Shown: one piece after another, positions 9,456-18,375 of the stretch
Numbering within the stretch: position 1 is the stretch's first letter
How the letters are laid out: each line of letters opens with the position of its first letter
Assembly: GCA_964569695.1 (NCBI GenBank)
Contig: CAZMUA010000006.1
Location: forward strand, 62,001 to 126,000
DNA length: 64,000 bases
From: UBA8106 sp964569695
GTDB lineage: Bacteria; Acidobacteriota; Vicinamibacteria; Vicinamibacterales; UBA823
Direction: 5' to 3'
The notes under the pieces: generated by a model
Seen by the model: the letters and a program-made list of their open reading frames with translations, nothing else
The model's database searches: none
Told to the model about the DNA's origin: nothing
Translations under genes and position numbers: made by a program

Positions 9456-9492
9456 CATCGAAACCGCTGTTCATTTTGAGCACTTGAAGCTT

Positions 9493-11199
9493 ATGGCACT
9501 TAATTCACGAAGCCCTCAGAAGTTAGATGCCTACGATGTGTGTATCGTTGGTTCCGGTGCTGGTGGCGGCATGGTTGCGAAGATGCTTACGGAAGCTGGC
9601 GCTGACGTTGTGATGTTGGAAGCCGGACCAGATTGGAACACCGAGCGCGATTCACGCATGCTGGCCTGGCCTTATGAGTCACCTCGACGTGGAGCCGGCA
9701 CTGAACGTCCGTTTGGTGAGTTCGACGCATGCCTAGGCGGCTGGGAACTTGACGGCGAGCCTTATACCGTCGCTGAAGGTGAACGTTTCGACTGGTTTCG
9801 TGCGCGAATGATCGGCGGTCGCACCAATCACTGGGGCAGGATTTCCTTGCGATATGGTCCAGATGATTTCCGTCGTCGAAGTCTGGATGGGCTTGGAGAT
9901 GACTGGCCAATTACCTACCAGGAATTAAAGCCGTACTACGATTCACTTGACCGGCTGGTTGGCCTCTTTGGCTCAGTGGAAGGTCTCCCTAACGAGCCGG
10001 ACGGGATTTTTCAACCACCACCTCGCCCTCGGTGCTATGAGCTGCTTCTGCAGGAATCCTGCGAACATCTGGGTATTACATGTATTCCTTCTCGGATGTC
10101 GATTTTGACGGAACCGCTCAACGGACGTTCTGCATGCCATTACTGTGGACAGTGTGGTCGCGGTTGTGTGACGGCCTCGAACTTTTCGTCACCTACCGTA
10201 TTTCTACCGCGGGCACTTGCGACTGGGAGGCTGCAGATTCTCACGAATGCGATGGCTCGTGAAGTTACGACCGGTGAAAGCGGTCTTGCAACGGGCATCT
10301 CATACGTGAACACATTAGACGGACGGGAGTACCAAGTTCGAGCGCGCGTCGTTGTGCTGGCTGCTAGTGCGTGTGAGTCGGCTCGACTTTTACTTAATTC
10401 AAAGTCGTCTCGCTTTCCCGATGGATTGGCAAATTCGAGTGGGACGGTTGGGCGTTATTTGACAGACTCCACGGGTTCTGACGTGGCTGGTTTTATCCCT
10501 GCGCTTATGGATGGAGTTCCTCATAACGAGGATGGAGCTGGGGGCATGCATGTGTATAGTCCATGGTGGTTAAACAATGCCGACTTAGATTTTCCGCGTG
10601 GATATCACATTGAACCTTGGGGTGGAAAAAGAAGCATGCCTCGGTTCGGCATTTTTGGAGGTGTCGAAAACTATCCATCTGGAGGAGGCTGGGGGCCGAG
10701 CCTCAAGGAAGACTACCGGCGCTACTATGGCGCGGTGGTCGGTTTTTCCGGGCGAGGAGAAATGATTCCAAACTCGAACAGCTATTGCGAAATTGATCCC
10801 GAAGTTACCGATCGCTGGGGTATACCAGTGCTACGATTTCGTTTTCAGTGGAGCGACCACGAGCGTTTACAGGCTCGGCACATGCATCAGACGTTCCGCG
10901 AAATAATTGACGACATGGGTGGCTACCCGCTCACGCCGGAACCGACAGAAGCCGACGAGTATCGACTGGAACCTGGTGGACGCATTATTCACGAGGCTGG
11001 TGTAACTCGCATGGGGCACTCGCCAGATAGCTCTGTCCTGAACGAACATTGTCAAGCACACGACGTGAAGAATCTGTTTGTGGCTGATGGGGGTCCATTT
11101 GTGACGCAAGCCGACAAGAACTTGACCTGGACGATCATGGCTTTGGCTATGCGTACGGGTGACTACATCGCGAAGGCTCGTAATCGCGGTGAGCTCTAG
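9493..11199 (+). CDS. GMC-family oxidoreductase, large subunit of a periplasmic sugar/glycoside dehydrogenase
   Basis: 568 residues from the ATG at 9493. An upstream GTG (9436) would overlap the preceding gene and adds unconserved residues, so I did not use it. The FAD-binding GSGAGGG motif is at 20-26 with an E-A-G ribose-binding turn at 43-45. A cysteine-rich segment CHYCGQCGRGC near 215-225 is typical of the large subunits of gluconate, fructose and glucoside 3-dehydrogenases. The C-terminal catalytic region has a conserved His and Asn. There is no export signal of its own; the next gene, 12 bases on, encodes the Tat-signal small subunit, so the pair is probably exported together. The substrate is not readable from sequence. 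Confidence 0.88.
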   Translation: MALNSRSPQKLDAYDVCIVGSGAGGGMVAKMLTEAGADVVMLEAGPDWNTERDSRMLAWPYESPRRGAGTERPFGEFDACLGGWELDGEPYTVAEGERFDWFRARMIGGRTNHWGRISLRYGPDDFRRRSLDGLGDDWPITYQELKPYYDSLDRLVGLFGSVEGLPNEPDGIFQPPPRPRCYELLLQESCEHLGITCIPSRMSILTEPLNGRSACHYCGQCGRGCVTASNFSSPTVFLPRALATGRLQILTNAMAREVTTGESGLATGISYVNTLDGREYQVRARVVVLAASACESARLLLNSKSSRFPDGLANSSGTVGRYLTDSTGSDVAGFIPALMDGVPHNEDGAGGMHVYSPWWLNNADLDFPRGYHIEPWGGKRSMPRFGIFGGVENYPSGGGWGPSLKEDYRRYYGAVVGFSGRGEMIPNSNSYCEIDPEVTDRWGIPVLRFRFQWSDHERLQARHMHQTFREIIDDMGGYPLTPEPTEADEYRLEPGGRIIHEAGVTRMGHSPDSSVLNEHCQAHDVKNLFVADGGPFVTQADKNLTWTIMALAMRTGDYIAKARNRGEL

Positions 11200-11211
11200 G
11201 AAGACGATTAA

Positions 11212-11883
11212 ATGACTAAGATATTGCGGCGTGAAGCACTGCAGCGGTTGGCAGCGGTTCCTATTGCTGCGAGTGTGGCTTGGACTCCGGAGGAAGTTCA
11301 GACCGCCCGACTTCGTACCGATAGGCTGGGACAATCGTCTGATCAAAGTAGCAGTTCGTATGTGCCTATCTTTTTTACCAATCATGAATACGCAACGGTA
11401 GTGCTCTTGGCGGAAATGATTTTGCCTTCTGATCAAAAATCTGGCGGTGCGGCCGATGCGCGTGTTCCAGAATTTATTGACTTTATGATGGTGGATCAGC
11501 CAGCACGACAAGAGTTTATGCGACAAGGACTTGCCTTGATAGACGAGGCGTGTCGTGCTCGCTTTGATGCTGTTTTTGTGGACTGCGATGAATCCAATCG
11601 GGCTACTTTCCTTGATACGATAGCTTGGCCAAATCGGGTGCCGAGTGATTACGGATCGAGAGCACGCGCTCGCTCGGTTACCCCCACGCAAAACTTGCAA
11701 ACGGTCGATCGTGATAAGGGGGTTGAGTTCTTTTCGATGTTTCGCGATCTAACGGCTACGGGATTTTGGACAAGTAAGATTGGGATTGAAGACCTTCAGT
11801 ACCTGGGTAACCAATACGTAGTGGACTGGGAAGGATGCCCAAGCGAAGCTCTTGAGAAGTTAGGTGTCCGCTATTCTGACTGA
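11212..11883 (+). CDS. Gluconate 2-dehydrogenase subunit 3 family protein (small subunit)
   Basis: 223 residues. The N-terminus has R6-R7-E-A-L followed by an alanine-rich hydrophobic stretch, a Tat-like signal. The rest matches the subunit-3 family: EYATVVLLAEMILP near the start and a GFWTSKIGIEDL-Y-GN tail that the family shares. In fructose and glucoside 3-dehydrogenases this subunit carries the export signal and stabilises the GMC subunit. It follows that subunit directly (stop at 11199, start at 11212, AGGA upstream). Its 3' end overlaps the convergent symporter gene by 13 bases. Confidence 0.85.
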   Translation: MTKILRREALQRLAAVPIAASVAWTPEEVQTARLRTDRLGQSSDQSSSSYVPIFFTNHEYATVVLLAEMILPSDQKSGGAADARVPEFIDFMMVDQPARQEFMRQGLALIDEACRARFDAVFVDCDESNRATFLDTIAWPNRVPSDYGSRARARSVTPTQNLQTVDRDKGVEFFSMFRDLTATGFWTSKIGIEDLQYLGNQYVVDWEGCPSEALEKLGVRYSD

Positions 11884-13364
11884 GTACTCTCTTCAAGTTG
11901 CACCGCGGGATATCGTCTTCCGGTCAATCGCGACACCCCTATAATCGTGAACAGGCTTGCGAGCATTGCGAAGGTTCGAAAAGGAAACCAGACTAATCCA
12001 GTCGACACATCCTCGGCATAGGAGATAAACGGGGTAAGCCCCAGAAGCGGTTCCCCTGCTCCAAGCCTGAGAGTAAATGCAACGATATATCCTACGGAAG
12101 CCCCAATCCAATTGGCTCGGCGGTCGTAGAGCGCGCAAACCAATTGAGGAAAGAGGATGCAGTAGACGAAGTCGCTTGATAAAAACCAGAGGGAGTAAAC
12201 GCTTCGGCTGTTTAGGGCGATAAGTGTTGCAGCACAACCGACAGCAATGATGAGTCGACGAATGATTCTATTTAGGTCCGTCGAGGTCGCCTCAGGCTTG
12301 AGAAGCGGACGATAGATGTTCCAGGTGGCCATAGAGGACGCAGACAGAATCGAGGAGTCGACTGATGACATGACTGCGGCAGCCATGGCGGTCAGGCCAA
12401 GAGTTGCAATAATTGGTGAGGTTAAATAGCGTAAGACTAACGGGAGAATCATTGCCGCATCAGGGTCGGAGCCAATCAGTTGCGACCAATTGACCGAAGT
12501 TCCAATCACTCCAATTGCCATTGCTGGAATTGCTGCGGTTAGGCTGAGAGCGCCAGCCCATACCGAGAGTCGGCGAGCATCTGACGGGCTTTTGGTTGCG
12601 AGGACGCGTTGGAAATATGCGTGCCACGGAATTCCTCCGCAAATTAACAATAAGGCCGCATCCGACCATGGAATCCAGGACATGGGAGGCTGCGCTATCT
12701 CGCTAGCCGAATACGTCGTCCAAGCCAGAGTTATGCCTCCAACTTCAGCACTCGCGAACCAAGCGGCTACTGACAGACCGACCAGTAAAAGGGCTAGTTG
12801 AACGACATCGGTGATCGCGACTGCCCAAAGGCCACTTCGTGCCGTATAAGCCATCGCGACAATCACCGACAGGATTACTCCGGGCGTGAAAGGAATGCCG
12901 GCAATCACTTCAAAGCTGACGCCAAGGGCTGTGAGAATTGCAGCAGTCCAAAACACTTCGCCCATTAATGCTGGAACATATAGCCAGGCAGCGACCCTTG
13001 GGCCGTATCTCTTCTGAAACGGGTCAAGCATTGTGGTGCAGTTCAGCCTCCGCATCGTCGGTGCGAACCATAAGCCACCGATAATCAGGCTCAACGCGTA
13101 TCCCCACGGCGCCTGGGCATGCCACAAGCCTCCAAGATGAATAGCCTCAACCGTACCGTTAAGGTATCCTCCCCCAACCCAAGTAGCCGTGACGGTCAAG
13201 ATACCTATTCCCAAAGGCAGTCGGCGCCCAGCCAGAGTCATCGCCGTAAAATCGAGCATTGCGGCTCGACGTGAAGCTCGGGAACCCAATAGATAGAGAA
13301 ACAGGTAGAGGCTTGCGATACAGAGAACGGCGAACCAGTTGATCGTAAGTGTATCCAGACTCAT
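11871..13364 (-). CDS. Sodium:solute symporter (SSS family)
   Basis: 497 residues with about 13 hydrophobic membrane segments. Features of the SSS/SLC5 fold are visible: a GGGYLNGT segment after TM2, W-FAP--RR, then M-D-FQ-RYG before TM4, and the signature SSVDSSILSASSM in TM8 that carries the sodium-site serines. The layout recalls choline- or solute-type symporters; the substrate cannot be told. It is the last gene of the minus-strand operon that starts with the Gfo/Idh/MocA gene, which suggests uptake of a product of that operon. Confidence 0.85.
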   Translation of the reverse strand: MSLDTLTINWFAVLCIASLYLFLYLLGSRASRRAAMLDFTAMTLAGRRLPLGIGILTVTATWVGGGYLNGTVEAIHLGGLWHAQAPWGYALSLIIGGLWFAPTMRRLNCTTMLDPFQKRYGPRVAAWLYVPALMGEVFWTAAILTALGVSFEVIAGIPFTPGVILSVIVAMAYTARSGLWAVAITDVVQLALLLVGLSVAAWFASAEVGGITLAWTTYSASEIAQPPMSWIPWSDAALLLICGGIPWHAYFQRVLATKSPSDARRLSVWAGALSLTAAIPAMAIGVIGTSVNWSQLIGSDPDAAMILPLVLRYLTSPIIATLGLTAMAAAVMSSVDSSILSASSMATWNIYRPLLKPEATSTDLNRIIRRLIIAVGCAATLIALNSRSVYSLWFLSSDFVYCILFPQLVCALYDRRANWIGASVGYIVAFTLRLGAGEPLLGLTPFISYAEDVSTGLVWFPFRTFAMLASLFTIIGVSRLTGRRYPAVQLEESTQSE

Positions 13365-13399
13365 AGCAGCCTGTTTAGTGAAACTCCCCTGACGAGTCT

Positions 13400-14611
13400 T
13401 TAATGTCGGAGGGCCTCTACCTCTGACCTCGGCGTTTCCTTAAAGAGTGACGCGAACAACCCGAGAATCAGCGCTGCACCAACAGCGGGCACTAGCCAAA
13501 TGGCATTCCAGGTATGGGTGCCCTCTGGTTTCGCAAAGTAATCGACAATGAGTCCCGACAGCCAGGAACCGACAAAAAATCCAACACCGAGCGTAACGAA
13601 AGCAATGAGACCCTGGGCAGCAGCTCGGAGATGTGTCGGAGCTTTTCGGTCAACATAGATTTGTCCTGTAACAAAGAAAAAATCGTAACAGATTCCATGC
13701 AACAAGATGCCCGCATATAGCATCCAGGTTAAAGCGCTCACATTTCCGAAGGCGAAGAAAATATAGCGACAAACCCACGCCAGCATGCCAATAAGCAGCA
13801 TACGTTTAATGCCGAGACGCACAAAAAACCATGGCATGACGAGCATGAACCCAATTTCAGAGACCTGGCCGAGTGTCATCTTGCCGGCCGCGTTCTCGAG
13901 TCCGATCTCGTTTAAAAAGGGGTTAGCGAACGTGTAGTAGAACTGGAGTGGAATTGATATTAGAAACGAACCTAGAACAAAGATGGCAAACGACCGCTCT
14001 TTTAAGAGTCCGAGTGCATCTAGGCCAAGCACGTCACGCATCGTCATGCGTGCGGCTGTCCGTTTGGGTGGAGTATGCGGCAGCACGAAACAAAACACTC
14101 CCAACACAATCGAACTTCCCGCGGCCAACTGTAATTGAACCGGGCTGCTTTCCAGTTCCAGTATTCCAATAATGTTTCCTGCAACAATCCAGCCGATCGT
14201 GCCCAGCACGCGAATCACTGGAAACTCTTTCCCTGGATTCTGCATTTGATGAAATGACAAGGAGTTTGTGAGTGCCAAGGTCGGCATAAAGAGCAAAGTG
14301 TAAGATAACAGCACTAAATAAAAAGGTAGGAATGTCTGCATCTGAGAGGCGAAGAGCAGAATGACTCCCCCAATGAGATGTAAAACAGTCAGAATTCGTT
14401 CTGTTGCAAAAAACCGATCTGCAATCATCCCGACAAAAAATGGAGAGATCATGGCAGCCACGGCAGTGGTACCGTAGGCAAGACCGATTTGTTGTCCCTG
14501 GAACCCAAGAGTTTCACCGAGATAGGTGCCAAGCGTGACATACCAGCTTCCCCAAACAAAATACTGGAGAAACATCATGGTAAAGAGTTTGAGGCGAATG
14601 GTGATAGGCAT
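13400..14611 (-). CDS. MFS transporter, nucleoside:H+ symporter (NupG/XapB) type
   Basis: 403 residues and 12 predicted membrane segments. The N-terminus (QYFVWGSWYVTLGTYL) and the IRVLGTIGWIVAGN segment in TM5 are characteristic of the nucleoside:H+ symporter family of the major facilitator superfamily. In acidobacteria and planctomycetes such carriers are often found beside DUF1080 and Gfo/Idh/MocA genes and probably carry sugars rather than nucleosides; that is inference. It lies 26 bases after the DUF1080 gene and 35 bases before the symporter. Confidence 0.82.
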   Translation of the reverse strand: MPITIRLKLFTMMFLQYFVWGSWYVTLGTYLGETLGFQGQQIGLAYGTTAVAAMISPFFVGMIADRFFATERILTVLHLIGGVILLFASQMQTFLPFYLVLLSYTLLFMPTLALTNSLSFHQMQNPGKEFPVIRVLGTIGWIVAGNIIGILELESSPVQLQLAAGSSIVLGVFCFVLPHTPPKRTAARMTMRDVLGLDALGLLKERSFAIFVLGSFLISIPLQFYYTFANPFLNEIGLENAAGKMTLGQVSEIGFMLVMPWFFVRLGIKRMLLIGMLAWVCRYIFFAFGNVSALTWMLYAGILLHGICYDFFFVTGQIYVDRKAPTHLRAAAQGLIAFVTLGVGFFVGSWLSGLIVDYFAKPEGTHTWNAIWLVPAVGAALILGLFASLFKETPRSEVEALRH

Positions 14612-14637
14612 CGGTGCCGCAGCTTGCGGGACGTGAA

Positions 14638-15348
14638 CTAGCGACTCGGAAGTTCTCGAACCTTTATATTGCGGTAATAAACAGGATTGCCGTGATCCTG
14701 CAGAGCAAAATGGCCACGTCGTGCGCGACCAAAATTAGGATAGGCTGCAAATTTACTCGCTGCAACTCGTTGTTCCCAATCGTCACTCCATAGTTCGTAA
14801 TCAACAACTTGTACGTTGTTTAGCCAATATTTGACATGGCTGCCATTAACAACGATTCGAGAGTGATTCCATTCTCCAACAGGTTTAACAACATCCTCGC
14901 TCCGTCCGTAGAGAGCATAGTCGCTGCCGGCAGAAGTCATCGCGGCCTGTCCGTCTGGGTGGGCGTCGTCATCCAACACTTGCATCTCTGGCGCTGTATG
15001 CCACACTGCATCCTCATCTTCAGTTACTCGAAAAAACACCCCGCTGTTGCCACCTGTTTCTATTTTCCATTCAAATTGAAGGTCAAAATTTTCAAATGTT
15101 GCTTTCGTGACGATATCTCCACCTTCGCCGACCCGGGTCAGGGCACCGTCGACGGCCTGCCAGCCCGCAGGCATAGTCGACTGCTTAAAGCCTCGCCACT
15201 CGTTTGTCGTCTGACCGTCAAAAAGCAATTCCCATCCTTCGGCTGCTTCAGTTGGTGTCAATGTATTCGATTCGCCTTGGTTATCTTGGACACTCACTGT
15301 TGTGCTCACCAAGACGATTATCCCGAATACTAACAACGTTTCTCTCAT
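14638..15348 (-). CDS. Secreted DUF1080 protein (3-keto-disaccharide hydrolase family)
   Basis: 236 residues from the ATG at 15348, chosen because GGAGGAAG stands 3 bases upstream and the protein then starts with a signal peptide (MRETLLVFGIIVLVS); an upstream GTG at 15417 would overlap the ThuA-like gene. The domain is a concanavalin-like jelly roll: GWELLFDG----WRGF at the start, then NSGVFFR, PE-QVLDD, and a C-terminal G-ALQDHG--V-YRNIK. Members of this family hydrolyse 3-keto-glycosides in some bacteria. The context (ThuA-like and Gfo/Idh/MocA genes upstream, two GMC dehydrogenase pairs flanking) fits that chemistry. Confidence 0.85.
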   Translation of the reverse strand: MRETLLVFGIIVLVSTTVSVQDNQGESNTLTPTEAAEGWELLFDGQTTNEWRGFKQSTMPAGWQAVDGALTRVGEGGDIVTKATFENFDLQFEWKIETGGNSGVFFRVTEDEDAVWHTAPEMQVLDDDAHPDGQAAMTSAGSDYALYGRSEDVVKPVGEWNHSRIVVNGSHVKYWLNNVQVVDYELWSDDWEQRVAASKFAAYPNFGRARRGHFALQDHGNPVYYRNIKVRELPSR

Positions 15349-15379
15349 TACTTCCTCCGCGTGACACTGACTGTAGGAG

Positions 15380-16144
15380 TTATTCCTCAAGCCCGGCAGC
15401 CCATCGAACGCCACCAATCAGATGACCTTGAAATTGTGAATCACGCCACGTGGCTGGTTCGTGACCCAGTGCAGTATAAAAGATGCGACCATTCCCATAC
15501 TCCCGAGTCCACGACAAGGCAAAATCACCATCCGTGCGGTTGATCCCGTCGGCCTCCATATCAACCGAAGTAGTATCCACACTTAGAAGCACATGCACAT
15601 CGGTGCGATTCCAATCTTTAAACTGGTAGATTTCTTCGTAAAGGGTTAGCGGTGATTCGAGATGCCTTGTCGAGGGATGGTCTACATCTTCAACAGCAAC
15701 ACCGACTTCCTGATGCCAAGGATGACCGTCAAAATAACCGCCAAGCATTTCTCCATATTCGGGCCACCCGTAGAACGTATCCGTGGCGCTATGAACGCCA
15801 ACAAATCCACCACCGTTCCGCACAAATTCTAGAAGAGCCTCCTGTTTTGACGCGGCCATCGGTAATTCACCCGTCGTATTAAATGCGACCACGTCATAGT
15901 TGGTTAGTGTGTCTTTGGTGATTTGCTCAGCCGAACGGATTACCGTCACATCGAAGGCGTCTGGCTTCTCACCAAGTGCTCGCATGACCTCTTCAGCGAC
16001 GGGTAACACCGTGTGGACCCAAGCGGCTGGTTCTGTGAGATAAAGCAGATTTGGTCGCTCTTGAGCGACCGCATCGTTCGGGATGCCAACTGTGACAAAA
16101 ACAAGTATGGGTAAAAGCGAATGCCAAGAGCATCTTTTCGTCAT
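15380..16144 (-). CDS. Secreted ThuA-like protein (trehalose utilisation family)
   Basis: 254 residues. A signal peptide covers about residues 1-27 (ending near AVAQ). The body has the class I glutamine-amidotransferase-like fold of ThuA: YDVVAFNTTGELP, then FVRNGGGFVGVHSATDTFYGWPEY, GG-F-GHPWHQEV, and a terminal RIFYTALGHE-ATW. In rhizobia thuA and thuB act on trehalose and related disaccharides, where ThuB makes 3-keto-trehalose; a ThuA-like partner is suggested to act on the keto-product. It is the middle gene between the Gfo/Idh/MocA and DUF1080 genes. Confidence 0.85.
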   Translation of the reverse strand: MTKRCSWHSLLPILVFVTVGIPNDAVAQERPNLLYLTEPAAWVHTVLPVAEEVMRALGEKPDAFDVTVIRSAEQITKDTLTNYDVVAFNTTGELPMAASKQEALLEFVRNGGGFVGVHSATDTFYGWPEYGEMLGGYFDGHPWHQEVGVAVEDVDHPSTRHLESPLTLYEEIYQFKDWNRTDVHVLLSVDTTSVDMEADGINRTDGDFALSWTREYGNGRIFYTALGHEPATWRDSQFQGHLIGGVRWAAGLEE

Positions 16145-16220
16145 CTCATTTTCTCTCCATCCTTAACCGCCCGACCCCTAGAACCAATCCGTCTACTGTT
16201 TTACCTGTATCCTGCCATCA

Positions 16221-17585
16221 CTAAGTCGTTACTTGCATGTCTTTTGGATTCCACCGAACTGGTTTCTTTTCAAAGTAGCTCACGTTCGACAAGACCGCAG
16301 GACCAGCGGCACGGAGTCCAAAGTTCGCGTCCTCGACCACAGGTTGTCGAGTTCGTATTGCGTCGAAGAAATTTTGGAAGTGATCCAGAGTATCGCTGTA
16401 TCCATTCGGCGCTGAAAAATATTCTTCTTCCGTGGGCGTTAACTCCTGTCGCGCACCAGGGTATTTTGATTGGTAGTCGTCAAGAAATGCTTTCTGTGCT
16501 TCATTCGAGAAAGTATTAATTGTATAGCCTGGCGACGTCCGTCTAGCCCGCCGGGTCAGACCCACACGAGACCCCACACTCATAACTGCTTCGTCTCCCA
16601 CGAACCGAAAGCCAGAACCATCTGCTGCACCATCAGCAAAATTGACTCGAAGAGCCAAAGTGAACTCGGGGTGGGCGTCTGTAGCGGGATAATCATATAG
16701 ACCCAGCATGACATCTGGGACATCTCGACCATCCTTCCAGTAGCGCAATCCGCCAGTGGCAAAAATTCGGGTTGGACCGTCGGATCCAACAATAAAATGC
16801 AATCCGGAAAACAGATGAACAAATAAATCACCTGCGACTCCGGTGCCATAGTCTTGATAATTGCGCCACCGAAACATCCGGGTTGCATCGAACGATCGCT
16901 TTGGCGCATGGCCGAGAAATTTGTCCCAGTCGACAGTTTCGGGTGAGGCATCGGCTGGAATCGTGTATTGCCAGGCTCCGACAGCGGAGTTTCGATCCCA
17001 CCAGGCCTCGACCATATTCAGATTGCCAAGGCGTCCACTCTCATAAATTTGTTTTGCGTATTCATAGAGAACGTTGCTCACGCGCTGACTGCCGACCTGG
17101 AGAATCTGTTTGGTTCGATTTTGTGCTGCCACGAGCTCGGTACCTTCCGCAGCTTTTTGCACCATCGGTTTCTCGACATAAACATCTTTGCCCGACTCCA
17201 TTGCTTCGATGGCAATGTGTTTATGCCAATGATCGGGAGTACCAATAATGACTGCATCGATCGCGTCGTCAGCCAAGACCTCTCGATAGTCCCGTGTGGT
17301 TGACACGTGTGAACCGAATCGCTCTTTCACATGAATCAGTCGACCATCGTAAACATCAGCAGCTGCTACCAACTCCACTCCTGGTACTTTCAAGGCTTCC
17401 TGGGTGTCGTATTGTCCTTGGCCCCCTGCACCGATTAGCGCAATTTGAATTCGGTTATTCGCGGAAAAGGACTGCTGCCCTGTCATTCGCGAACGGCTTA
17501 ACAGCGTCGTGGAAGTTCCTGCTAGGACGCTGGTGGCAGTGGTTAACTTAAGGAAGTCACGCCGAGAGGTTTTAGACGTCTTCAT
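16221..17585 (-). CDS. Tat-exported Gfo/Idh/MocA family oxidoreductase
   Basis: 454 residues from the ATG at 17585, which has GGAGAAAC a few bases upstream; the ATG at 17612 has none. The Tat signal S-R8-R9-D-F-L is followed by a Rossmann domain (IALIGAGGQGQYDT) and the family's catalytic EKP motif in DVYVEKPM. The C-terminal alpha/beta domain has WRNYQDYGTGVAGDLFVHLF, common in exported members. Such exported enzymes can carry tightly bound NAD(P), as in glucose-fructose oxidoreductase and the glycosidases that oxidise C3. It is the first gene of a minus-strand operon ending at 11871. Confidence 0.88.
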   Translation of the reverse strand: MKTSKTSRRDFLKLTTATSVLAGTSTTLLSRSRMTGQQSFSANNRIQIALIGAGGQGQYDTQEALKVPGVELVAAADVYDGRLIHVKERFGSHVSTTRDYREVLADDAIDAVIIGTPDHWHKHIAIEAMESGKDVYVEKPMVQKAAEGTELVAAQNRTKQILQVGSQRVSNVLYEYAKQIYESGRLGNLNMVEAWWDRNSAVGAWQYTIPADASPETVDWDKFLGHAPKRSFDATRMFRWRNYQDYGTGVAGDLFVHLFSGLHFIVGSDGPTRIFATGGLRYWKDGRDVPDVMLGLYDYPATDAHPEFTLALRVNFADGAADGSGFRFVGDEAVMSVGSRVGLTRRARRTSPGYTINTFSNEAQKAFLDDYQSKYPGARQELTPTEEEYFSAPNGYSDTLDHFQNFFDAIRTRQPVVEDANFGLRAAGPAVLSNVSYFEKKPVRWNPKDMQVTT

Positions 17586-17733
17586 GGGTTTCTCCGGACT
17601 CTGATAAGCCATATTTATGGGTTCTGCAATTACTGTGCAGGATCTTACTTCGAGTTAGCCACTTTTGCGTTAGTATTTATTTGCAGATCGCACCTTGGTG
17701 AGTATGTAAACCTATTGGATTGAAGGGAGATTT

Positions 17734-18357
17734 ATGGCGTCGCGAGGAATCGATCGACGAAAGGCACTTCGGGCCATTGGGATGGCCGGTGCAGGCGCTG
17801 CCAGTTTACCGTTGTGGTCCAGGTCTCTTCTGGATCTCGCTGAAGCGCATGCGGCCGTGTCGCCTCAAACCTTCAGAGGTCCAATGGCTGATAGCTTTCA
17901 GGATGCCAGACAAGGTGTCCTGACCCAGACTCAGTTCGAAACCGTCGAAGTTCTTACTGAATTAATTATTCCTCAAACGGATACGGCAGGAGCCCGAACA
18001 GCTCGAGTCACGGCATTTATAGATACGATTCTTTCTGACGCAGAAGCAAACGCCCGAGCCCAGTTCGTAAATGGCATTGGATGGATAGACCAGCGAAGCA
18101 TGGAATTGTTTGGAAGCAGTTTTGTCGGCGCCTCGGTTGACCAACAAACCGCATTATTGACGATTCTCAGCGCAAGAGAAAATACGACTCCGGCCGATGC
18201 TGTCGGCGTTGAATTCTTTCAAGCCTTGAAGTCTCTCACTGTGACTGGTTACTACACCTCTCGGATCGGGATGCTGCAAGAATTGGACGACGATGGTTCC
18301 AACTATTTTGATGAGAAGCTGGGATGTCAACACCCAGAACATAAAAGCGGTAATTAA
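17734..18357 (+). CDS. Gluconate 2-dehydrogenase subunit 3 family protein (second copy)
   Basis: 207 residues with a Tat-like signal (D-R8-R9-K-A-L, then an alanine/glycine-rich stretch). It shares with the copy at 11212 the E-LTELIIP--D--GA segment and the GYYTSRIGM--L tail. Start fixed by AGGGAG 5 bases before ATG. The GMC subunit follows 18 bases later, so the order is small-large, the reverse of the first module. Upstream lies a 148-base divergent region shared with the Gfo/Idh/MocA gene, likely holding both promoters; I could not pick convincing boxes there. Confidence 0.85.
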   Translation: MASRGIDRRKALRAIGMAGAGAASLPLWSRSLLDLAEAHAAVSPQTFRGPMADSFQDARQGVLTQTQFETVEVLTELIIPQTDTAGARTARVTAFIDTILSDAEANARAQFVNGIGWIDQRSMELFGSSFVGASVDQQTALLTILSARENTTPADAVGVEFFQALKSLTVTGYYTSRIGMLQELDDDGSNYFDEKLGCQHPEHKSGN

Positions 18358-18375
18358 CATTGGGAGTTCCGATTC

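Noticed and set aside
9436..9492. GTG start of the first GMC gene at 9436
   Set aside because: It overlaps the glycosylasparaginase gene and adds residues before the conserved FAD fold; ATG at 9493 fits better.
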